From Halobacteriales archaeon QS_9_67_15 (lineage in GTDB: Archaea; Halobacteriota; Halobacteria; Halobacteriales; Haloarculaceae), in the NCBI GenBank assembly GCA_003023165.1, contig PXSD01000183.1, positions 1-13,181 on the forward strand: a stretch of 13,181 bases of DNA, given 5' to 3'. Shown one piece after another: positions 1 to 5,177 of the stretch. Within the stretch, counting starts at the first letter, position 1. Every line of letters starts with the position of its first letter. A program made the translations under genes and the position numbers. The notes under the pieces were generated by a model that made no database searches, was not told where the DNA came from, and worked only from the letters and a program-made list of their open reading frames with translations.

Positions 1-137
1 ATCCACAGCCCCGCGACGACGAGCCTCGCAAGGACCAGCGCGAGCACGAGGAACGCGATACCGAGGAGTGTGTCGGCGGCGTCGCCGACGACCGACTGTG
101 CGGGTGGCGAGAGAGCATAAAGAACGGTAGGGACCAT
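1..137 (-). CDS. Partial membrane protein, N-terminus only
   Basis: An open frame starts at ATG (137-135) and runs off the left edge after 45 complete codons. The visible protein begins MVPTVLYALSPPAQS and then has a strongly hydrophobic stretch at about residues 27-45 (GIAFLVLALVLARLVVAG), which looks like a first transmembrane helix or signal anchor. It lies 60 bases downstream of the DUF2243 gene on the same strand, so the two may be co-transcribed. No family can be named from 45 residues. The third-position G/C bias and lack of stops support real coding. The start is uncertain because there is no clear ribosome binding site or TATA box just upstream. Confidence 0.5.
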   Translation of the reverse strand, partial: MVPTVLYALSPPAQSVVGDAADTLLGIAFLVLALVLARLVVAGLW

Positions 138-197
138 GGGGCCCGGTCCGACGGGGGCCGGAAAGTGTCTTTCAGCTCACCGGTCGAGCGCGACCGG

Positions 198-716
198 TTA
201 GCGCTCGGCGCGCTCGCCCGACTGTGCGTGCGCGCGCCGGATCACGGCGTACCCACCGACGATGAAGAGCGCGCCCCAGGCCAGGTACATCAGGTCCCAG
301 CGGCCGACCGGACCGGGACCGGCCGGCCAGACGTGGTGGACCGCGAGCAGGTGGTGGTTGACGACGCCCTCGACGAGATTGAAGACTCCCCAGCCGAGAA
401 CGACCGACCCGACGAACGCTCGGTTTGACGGCGAGACGACCGGGTCCCGACGGGCGCGCCAGAGCAGCGCGACCCCGGCGATCGTGGCGGCGTAGGTCAC
501 CGCGTGAAAGAGCCCGTCGGCGAAGACGTTCAATCGCAGGTCACCGGCGACGGCCGGGTCGGGGTGGGCCGACAGTATGTGATGCCACTGGAGGATCTGG
601 TGGAAGACGATGCCGTCGAAGAAGCCGCCCACGCCGACGCCGAGCACGACGCCAGCGCGGACGAGCGGTGCGATATCGAGCGGGATGCCGACCCAATGCC
701 TCGAACCGTCGGCCAT
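198..716 (-). CDS. DUF2243 family membrane protein
   Basis: The product is 172 residues with about four hydrophobic segments (near residues 18-42, 66-86, 101-125 and 142-160), so it is an integral membrane protein. I recognise it as DUF2243 from the His-rich segment GGFFDGIVFHQILQWHH (residues 30-46) and the related segment GVFNLVEGVVNHHLLAVHH (110-128). These look like two copies of one pattern, G-x-F-(D/N)-x-(V/L)-x(n)-H-x-(I/L)-(L)-x-x-H-H, suggesting an internal duplication with possible metal or haem ligation by His. The biochemical function of the family is not known to me. The ATG at 716 is preceded by a run of six T on the coding strand (744-739), about 25 bases upstream, which could serve as its TATA element. 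The unidentified membrane gene at 137-1 follows on the same strand. Confidence 0.85.
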   Translation of the reverse strand: MADGSRHWVGIPLDIAPLVRAGVVLGVGVGGFFDGIVFHQILQWHHILSAHPDPAVAGDLRLNVFADGLFHAVTYAATIAGVALLWRARRDPVVSPSNRAFVGSVVLGWGVFNLVEGVVNHHLLAVHHVWPAGPGPVGRWDLMYLAWGALFIVGGYAVIRRAHAQSGERAER

Positions 717-738
717 GGGTAGGGTAGGGAGACGACAG

Positions 739-780
739 AAAAAAGCGGCCGGCCGGCGAATGAAGCCCCGCGTCTCGCGG
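739..780 (-). terminator. Hairpins and T6 tract between the glutaredoxin and DUF2243 genes
   Basis: Reading the minus strand after the glutaredoxin stop (804), there is a CCCGC-GAGAC-GCGGG hairpin and then the palindrome GCCGGCCGGC. These are followed by CGCTTTTTTCTG, with the T run at 744-739. A T-run after GC-rich DNA is the usual archaeal terminator signal. The same T-run is centred about 25 bases before the DUF2243 ATG, so it could alternatively be that gene's TATA-like element. The sequence alone cannot separate the two roles. Confidence 0.4.
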
Positions 781-803
781 GTAGAGAACTGGGGCCTGTG
801 GTC

Positions 804-1145
804 TCAGGCCGTCAGTTTCGGTTCGAGCTCGTCGCGCTCGTCGAGCTGTTTCAGGATGTCGCTGCCGCCGACGAACTCGCGGTCGACGAACGTCTGCGGG
901 ATCGTCTCGCGACCGCTGTGGCGCTCGAGCGCGACGCGGAACTCGTCCAGCGACTCCAGCGTATCGACCACTTCGACATCGTCGCGGTACTGCGTCAGGA
1001 GCGTGAGCGCCCGGTCGGAGTAGCCACACTGGGGCATCAGCTCCGTCCCCTTCATGAACAGGACGACCTCGTTGTTCTCGATGGCGTCGTCGACGCGCTC
1101 GTCGACGTCCTCCTGCGGGAGGCTCTCGTTCGGCTCGAATGTCAT
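804..1145 (-). CDS. Monothiol glutaredoxin (Grx4/PICOT-like)
   Basis: The protein is 113 residues with a thioredoxin-fold glutaredoxin domain. The active site is CGYS at residues 40-43, a variant of the CGFS site of monothiol glutaredoxins of the Grx4/Grx5/PICOT class, which bind and deliver [2Fe-2S] clusters. Other family landmarks are present: VVLFMKGT (residues 27-34) with the conserved Lys, the cis-Pro segment TIPQTFVD (81-88) and the thiol-cofactor-binding FVGGSD (91-96). Haloarchaea generally use gamma-glutamylcysteine rather than glutathione, so the natural co-ligand may differ from that of bacterial homologues. A TATA-like TAGCTAT equivalent (minus strand, 1176-1171) lies about 26-31 bases before the ATG, consistent with a leaderless transcript. 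The role in Fe-S assembly is inferred from the family. Confidence 0.88.
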   Translation of the reverse strand: MTFEPNESLPQEDVDERVDDAIENNEVVLFMKGTELMPQCGYSDRALTLLTQYRDDVEVVDTLESLDEFRVALERHSGRETIPQTFVDREFVGGSDILKQLDERDELEPKLTA

Positions 1146-1170
1146 ACCCGAGTTCTGGGTCCCCTCGTGG

Positions 1171-1176
1171 ATAGCT
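1171..1176 (-). promoter_or_regulatory. TATA-like element of the monothiol glutaredoxin
   Basis: The minus-strand sequence GAGCTATCC lies 26-31 bases before the ATG at 1145, the spacing expected for a leaderless haloarchaeal transcript. The match is weak and rests mainly on position. Confidence 0.3.
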
Positions 1177-1238
1177 CTTGGGACGACTGGGGAGTTAGAG
1201 CGGTCGGTACTGTTTCCGGCACGGACCGTAGCAAGCGA

Positions 1239-1317
1239 TGCAAGCCCTCGACGCGCTCGCTAGTAGGAACGGCGACCACGAAGACTGCTGGACGCTGAAA
1301 GCCCTCGACGCGCTCGC
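1239..1317. repeat. 22-base direct repeat, two copies 57 bases apart
   Basis: TGNAAGCCCTCGACGCGCTC followed by GC occurs at 1239-1260 and 1296-1317, identical except for one base (C or A at the third position). The first copy is followed by TAGTAGGAAC and the second runs straight into the inverted-repeat sequence at 1316-1365. No coding gene is supported here. The repeat looks like part of a non-coding interspersed element rather than a duplicated gene. Confidence 0.7.
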
Positions 1318-1322
1318 GGTCG

Positions 1323-1365
1323 CTGAGCGACATACCCTCGTTACACTCGGGTAGCGGTCGCTCAG
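1323..1365. repeat. Strong intergenic stem-loop
   Basis: CTGAGCGAC (1323-1331) is the exact reverse complement of GTCGCTCAG (1357-1365). Inside it, TACCC (1333-1337) pairs with GGGTA (1349-1353), leaving an 11-base loop and a small asymmetric internal loop (A versus GCG). The left arm is also part of a smaller palindrome, GTCGCT-G-AGCGAC (1319-1331). It lies between the broken phosphohexomutase gene and the glutaredoxin gene. It could be a terminator for the former, a processing signal or part of a repeat element. Confidence 0.6.
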
Positions 1366-1618
1366 ACGACTACATGAACGCGAGCGGGCGGTCGGCTCCT
1401 ACTCGCTCGTTCCACTCGCTCCGTTGCTCATCCCTCGCGCGACGCCGTCTCGCGACGAGACGCTCGCGGGTCGCTGCGCTCCCCGCTCGCATCGAGGCGC
1501 TCCCTCTAGTCGCGCCTCGCCACCCTCGACGGCGCGCGCCAGAACAGAAGTGCATCGGTGGTTCGAACGTGTCGACCGGTCCCGTTCGACCCGAAACAGG
1601 GGGGTTCGAGCGGGGGAG
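1366..1618. repeat. Low-complexity repeat-rich intergenic DNA
   Basis: This stretch has no supportable gene. It is dominated by short variants of CGCTCG, CACTCGCTCCG and TCGCTGCGCTC, and includes the palindrome GTCTCG-CGA-CGAGAC (1447-1461). The same flavour of sequence (GAGCGAAGCGAG, CGAACGGAGTGAG) occurs at the right end of the window on the opposite strand. I regard it as haloarchaeal intergenic repeat DNA. Open frames across it show arginine/serine-rich, non-acidic translations unlike the real genes nearby. Confidence 0.5.
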
Positions 1619-2841
1619 CTATTCGACGCGGTTACCGGAGACGGCGTCGTACAGCTGGTTCGCGAGGTCGTCGGCGCGGTCGGCCGAGCGGGCCTCGGCG
1701 TAGATCCGGACGACCGGTTCGGTGCCGGATGGGCGGGCGAGTACCCAACCGTCGCCGTAGTCGAGGCGGTAGCCGTCCGTGGTGTCGAGGTCGGCGACGG
1801 ACTCGCGAGCGGCCCGCTCGATGGCGTCGAGCATGACCTCGCGCTGGCTCTCGTCCTCGTATCCTATGTCGCGGCGAACGTTGACGTAGTCGTCGTAGCG
1901 AGCGACCACGTCGCTCGTCGACTCGCCGCGGTGGGCGAGCAGCTCGCAGAACCGCGCGGCGGTGTAGGCGCCGTCACGTGCGATGCGGAAGTCCGGAAAC
2001 AGGATACCGCCGTTGCCCTCGCCGGCGACGGGGACCGTCTCGCCGGTCGCCTGCAGGTCGCGGATGCGCGAGACGATGTAGGTGCTGCCGATGGGCGTCA
2101 GCGTCAGGTCCGCGCGTCCCCGTCGTGGGCGACGCCGAGGTCCGCGTCGGTGGCGCGGACGAACCGCTTGAGGTCGCTGAGGTTGTCGTCGACTGGCTCG
2201 GGGTCTCGACCGGGGAAGTGACCGTCGGGCTGGGCGTGGATGGTCGCAACGCGACAGCCGATGCGGCGGAAGAAATCGGGACTGGTGAGCGAGCCCGCGC
2301 CGTGGCCCGGATCCAGGGCGACGGTCAGGTCCGCGTCGGCGATGGCCTCGCGGTCGACGGCGTCGACGAGTTCGTCCACGTACGCGCGGCGAGCGCCGTC
2401 GACGTGGCGACTGTCGCCGGTCTCGTTCCACGGGACGCGCTCGACGGCCTCGTCGAGGAGACAGACCTCGATGGCTTCGAGGCGTTCGCGGGGGAGTTCG
2501 ATGCCGTTCGCGCCGACGAGTTTGATGCCGTTGTACTCCGGTGGGTTGTGCGAGGCGGTGACTATGGCGCCGGGGACGCCCTCGCGCTCGGCGTACGCCT
2601 GGAGTCCGGGCGTCGAGACGACGCCGAGGCGGTCGACGTCGAGTCCGACGCTGGCGAGCCCGCTCGCGACGGCGTCGACGAGCATCTCGCCCGTCGCTCG
2701 CGTGTCGCGGGCGATGGCCGCACGCTGTGCGCCGTCGGCGCACAGCACGGAACCCGCTGCCTGTGCCACGTCTGTCGCGTCTCCCGGTGTGAGGTCGTTG
2801 TTGACCACGCCGCGAACGCCGCTGGACCCGAAGACCCTCAT
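1619..2841 (-). pseudogene. Phosphohexomutase (phosphoglucosamine/phosphomannomutase family), broken by internal deletion and frameshift
   Basis: The protein begins MRVFGSSGVRG (ATG at 2841-2839). It carries the phosphoserine loop TASHNPPEYNGIK (Ser at residue 97), DPGHGAGS (177-184) and the approach to the metal loop, LGVAHDGDA (235-243). At 2115-2104 the frame ends as DGDA-R-T-stop instead of the expected DGDADR. From about 2113 a different frame resumes with ADLTLTPIGSTYIVSRI and continues through the sugar-binding loop GEGNGGILFP and the phosphate-binding loop RPSGTEPVVRIY to the stop at 1619-1621. Together the two frames give about 405 residues, against about 440-460 for the family. The segment between the metal loop and TPIGSTYIV is therefore missing, and the deletion is out of frame. 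The third Asp of the Mg site and the following Arg are lost, so the product should be inactive. Sequencing or assembly error is the alternative. I cannot distinguish glmM from manB-type paralogues. Confidence 0.8.
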
Positions 2842-2964
2842 TGGCAACTACTCGGCGGTCCGGTCGGATAGTGGTTCCGGACTGTCGTGCTCCGAGTGGG
2901 ACACCGAACACGCACCGCCGTAACTGCGAACGCGACCGACCGACCGCGAACGGACACCGAACTC

Positions 2965-2970
2965 GATAAA
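2965..2970 (+). promoter_or_regulatory. TATA-like element of pyrE
   Basis: GATAAA (2965-2970) in an otherwise GC-rich stretch lies 25-30 bases before the pyrE ATG at 2995. This spacing predicts a leaderless transcript, and no Shine-Dalgarno sequence is seen next to the ATG. Confidence 0.45.
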
Positions 2971-2994
2971 CGCCGGGACGACCACAGCCCGCGT

Positions 2995-3555
2995 ATGGAC
3001 ACGCAGGGACTCATCGACGCGCTCCGCGACGCCGACGCCGTGAAATTCGGCGAGTTCGAGCTCTCCCACGGCGGCACCTCGAACTACTACGTCGACAAGT
3101 ACGTCTTCGAGACCGACCCCGCCTCGCTCGAACTGATCGCCGAAGCGTTTGCCGAGCGCGTCGACGCCCTCGGCGGCGACGGCGAGACGAAGCTCGCCGG
3201 CGTCGCCCTCGGTGCGGTCCCGCTCGTCGCCGTCACGAGCGTCGAGTCCGGCGAGCCGTACGTCATCGTCCGTAAACAGAAAAAAGAGTACGGTACCGGG
3301 AACCTCATCGAGGGCGAACTCGAGGCGGGCGAAGAGGTCGTCGTCCTCGAAGACATCGCAACGACCGGCCAGAGCGCGGTCGACGCCGCCGAGGCGCTCC
3401 GCGAGGTCGGTGCGGTCGTCGACCGCGTGATCGTCGTCGTCGACCGCGAGGAAGGGGCCGCCGAGAACCTCGCTGACCACGACCTCGAACTGGAGTCGCT
3501 GCTGACCGCCTCCGACCTGCTCGCCGACGCGCCCGACGACGTGGACGTTGCGTAG
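2995..3555 (+). CDS. pyrE: Orotate phosphoribosyltransferase
   Basis: The 186-residue product matches orotate phosphoribosyltransferase, which joins orotate to PRPP to give OMP in cytoplasmic de novo UMP synthesis. The N-terminal segment FGEFELSHGGTSNYYVDKY (residues 18-36) is the family's orotate-side region. RKQKKEYGTGN (93-103) is the flexible catalytic loop with its lysines. VVVLEDIATTGQSA (115-128) is the PRPP-binding motif with adjacent Asp/Glu and the TTG turn. ATG at 2995 is chosen because the TATA-like GATAAA lies 25-30 bases upstream and the family N-terminus begins here. The longer open frame from 2887 adds a basic, non-conserved extension. It is divergent from the broken phosphohexomutase gene and ends 15 bases from the convergent phosphotransferase remnant. 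The gene appears intact. Confidence 0.95.
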   Translation: MDTQGLIDALRDADAVKFGEFELSHGGTSNYYVDKYVFETDPASLELIAEAFAERVDALGGDGETKLAGVALGAVPLVAVTSVESGEPYVIVRKQKKEYGTGNLIEGELEAGEEVVVLEDIATTGQSAVDAAEALREVGAVVDRVIVVVDREEGAAENLADHDLELESLLTASDLLADAPDDVDVA

Positions 3556-3570
3556 GCCGCGGTCGCAGTA

Positions 3571-4178
3571 TCAGTCACCGCTCGCTGCGTCCACGAGCGC
3601 CCGCTTCAGCGCCCGCCGGTGGAACGCGACGGCCGCCTCCCGGTCGAACTCCGGATAGCCGGGGTTCGTCACGGTGCCGGTCGAGTCGACCGCAGTCCGG
3701 CAGACTGCGGCCGCTCGGTGGACGGGTTCGACCGGGGGGAGCGGCCGCACCGCCTCGTACCCCGTTGCGAACGCGGTCCGGAGCGGGTCGGGGTCGGCGA
3801 CGTACCAGTCGGCGACGAGGTACTCCGCCTTGGCGACCGACAGCGCCGGAGCGGCCGCGAGCGGCGACTCCCAGTCGAGGACCGCGGCGACCGCGCCGTC
3901 GGCGACGAGCGCGTTCCCCGGACGGAAGTCCCACGGGAACAGCCGAGCGGACGGTGCCGACGCGACGGACGCGCCGTCGACGTAGGCGGTGACCAGCGCC
4001 GCCACGTCACCCGTCCGTTCGGCCGCCAGTACGTCCGGGACGGGGACGGTGGTCCGGTCGCCGCCGCGTCCGCGAGGTTCACGACCTGCTCGATGACGTC
4101 CCCGTCGTCACCTGCCGCTCGATCGACCGGGCGCGCGATCGCCGGGCGCACGAACTCGCGCGCCGGGGGCACGAGTCG
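3571..4178 (-). pseudogene. Remnant of an APH-fold phosphotransferase
   Basis: The frame ending at 3571 encodes the C-lobe core of the aminoglycoside phosphotransferase/choline kinase superfamily. FPWDFRPGNALV matches the catalytic Brenner motif (Asp at 3930-3928), although the usual His two residues before the Asp is Pro. VLDWES follows, as the metal-binding Asp segment. The frame extends upstream through TTVPVPDVLAAERTG and VTAYVDG, which resemble the inter-lobe hinge region. Only about 12 residues separate YVDG from the catalytic motif, where about 80-100 are normal. Further upstream the frame hits a stop (TGA near 4110), and a protein-like stretch continues in another frame (VDRAAGDDGDVIEQVVNLAD). 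The N-lobe with the ATP-binding Lys is not recognisable. The gene has therefore lost its N-terminus and an internal block. The original substrate cannot be told. Confidence 0.65.
3690..3710. repeat. Inverted repeat inside the phosphotransferase remnant
   Basis: CCGCAGTC (3690-3697) and GACTGCGG (3703-3710) form a perfect 8-bp stem with a 5-base loop CGGCA. It lies in the C-terminal coding remnant, at the residues read as AAAVCRTAVDS. It may be chance in GC-rich coding DNA or one of the palindromes seen elsewhere in this window. Confidence 0.5.
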
Positions 4179-4244
4179 TGGTGACGCGGTCGGCGCGGCC
4201 TTTCGCAGTCACCCGACGAAACGGGTCCCTCCAGTGTCGAGCGG

Positions 4245-4250
4245 TTCTTT
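4245..4250 (+). promoter_or_regulatory. TATA-like element of the methyltransferase gene
   Basis: TTCTTT at 4245-4250 stands out from GC-rich surroundings and lies 24-29 bases before the ATG at 4274. It supports that start and a leaderless transcript. Confidence 0.35.
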
Positions 4251-4273
4251 GCGGACTGGACCCTGCAGTCGAT

Positions 4274-4891
4274 ATGGAATCGGTCCTCTCGGAGCGCGAC
4301 CGACGGAAACTCGACGACGGCGACGACGGCGCGTTCTACGACGACCCGCGGCTCGTCACGCACGCCGACGACGCCTTCCTCGCGCGGTTGACCGACCTGT
4401 ACGCGGCGGTCACCGACCCCGACGGTCGAGTGTTCGACGCGATGGGGAGCTGGGTGTCGCATCTCCCCGAGTGGCCTTACGAGCGAGTCGTCGTCCACGG
4501 GCTCAACGCCGCCGAACTCGAACGGAACGAATGGGCCGACGAGTGGTTCGTGCAGGACCTGAACCGCGACCAGTCGCTCCCGCTGGCCGACGACGGCTTC
4601 GACGCCGTCTGCTGTGCGCTGTCGGTCCAGTACCTGCAGTACCCGGCGGCGGTCTTCCGGGAGTTCGCCCGGGTGCTCGCGCCCGGCGGCGTCCTCGTCG
4701 TCAGTTTCACGAACCGGATGTTCCCGACGAAGGCGGTCCAGGCCTGGCGAAACGCCACGATGAACGGACGAGTCGACCTCGTCGAGAGCTACTGCCGAGC
4801 CGCCGGACTCGCGGTCACCGACGTGGTCCGAGAGCGGCCTGGTTCGGACCCGTTCTACGCGGTCGTCGCCGAGCACGCGAATGGACAGTAG
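4274..4891 (+). CDS. SAM-dependent methyltransferase (HGxNxxEL family)
   Basis: The 205-residue protein is a class I methyltransferase-like protein. It resembles an uncharacterised methyltransferase family that I associate with cyanobacteria and plants. The N-terminal region reads FDAMGSWVSHLPE (residues 54-66), then VVVHGLNAAELERN (72-85) replaces the usual GxGxG motif I. These are followed by VQDLNRDQSLPL (93-104), GFDAVCCALSVQYL (108-121) as motif IV/post-IV, and RVLAPGGVLVVSFTNRMFP (133-151) as motif V with the following strand. The substrate is unknown, and the degenerate motif I leaves catalytic activity open. ATG 4274 is preferred because the TATA-like TTCTTT is about 27 bases upstream. 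The longer frame from 4178 adds a basic, unlike stretch. It is a single gene between the decayed phosphotransferase (divergent) and thrS. Confidence 0.8.
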   Translation: MESVLSERDRRKLDDGDDGAFYDDPRLVTHADDAFLARLTDLYAAVTDPDGRVFDAMGSWVSHLPEWPYERVVVHGLNAAELERNEWADEWFVQDLNRDQSLPLADDGFDAVCCALSVQYLQYPAAVFREFARVLAPGGVLVVSFTNRMFPTKAVQAWRNATMNGRVDLVESYCRAAGLAVTDVVRERPGSDPFYAVVAEHANGQ

Positions 4892-5029
4892 CGACCGACA
4901 GCGACGGTCCAACTGCTCGCCGGCGGTTTCGGTCGCGGCGAAATTCACGGTTGCCGGAACGGACAGATCCGGCCGCTCTGTGCGTGTGAATGTCTCTCAC
5001 GGATATCGTCGCCCGACACACGTCACAAC

Positions 5030-5177
5030 CCTTTTACCCGATTACGCGCTATCCGAGTGCAAGATGGCAGGTGTCTGTTTTACAGGCGGGTCGTCCGCCC
5101 TCTAACCAGTCACTGCCACGTTCTCGCGCTCGCAACCGGTTGGCAAGCGACGCGTGGGGCTCCAGAGGTCGATGCCC
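5030..5177 (+). promoter_or_regulatory. thrS promoter and leader region
   Basis: A clear AT-rich promoter element, CCTTTTACC (about 5030-5038), stands in the 286-base gap before thrS. Standard spacing puts the transcription start near 5060, which gives thrS an untranslated leader of about 115 bases. This is unusual here, where most genes look leaderless. The leader holds a small hairpin, GGCGG-GTCGT-CCGCC (5085-5099), and a 13-codon ORF starting at ATG 5064. It ends in a ribosome binding site, GAGGT (5165-5169), eight bases before ATG 5178. Whether it regulates thrS is inference. Confidence 0.45.
5064..5105 (+). CDS. Possible 13-codon upstream ORF in the thrS leader
   Basis: ATG at 5064 opens a frame MAGVCFTGGSSAL ending in TAA (5103-5105). 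The ATG is about 26-33 bases after the thrS TATA-like element, so it would sit at or near the 5' end of the transcript. That is the position of a leaderless start. It contains one Thr codon, so it is not an obvious threonine attenuator peptide. The hairpin at 5085-5099 overlaps its 3' half. It may be a fortuitous ORF. Confidence 0.2.
   Translation: MAGVCFTGGSSAL

Noticed and set aside
1239..1317. Possible CRISPR array
   Set aside because: There are only two copies, with no further regular spacing and no cas genes in the window.
1561..1568. GTTCGAAC resembling a tRNA T-loop
   Set aside because: The flanks do not form a 5-bp T stem, and no acceptor, D or anticodon arms can be built around it.
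1424..2221. Plus-strand open frame across the repeat gap and the 3' end of the phosphohexomutase gene
   Set aside because: It reads antisense to the recognisable mutase C-terminus and through low-complexity repeats. There is no promoter or domain.
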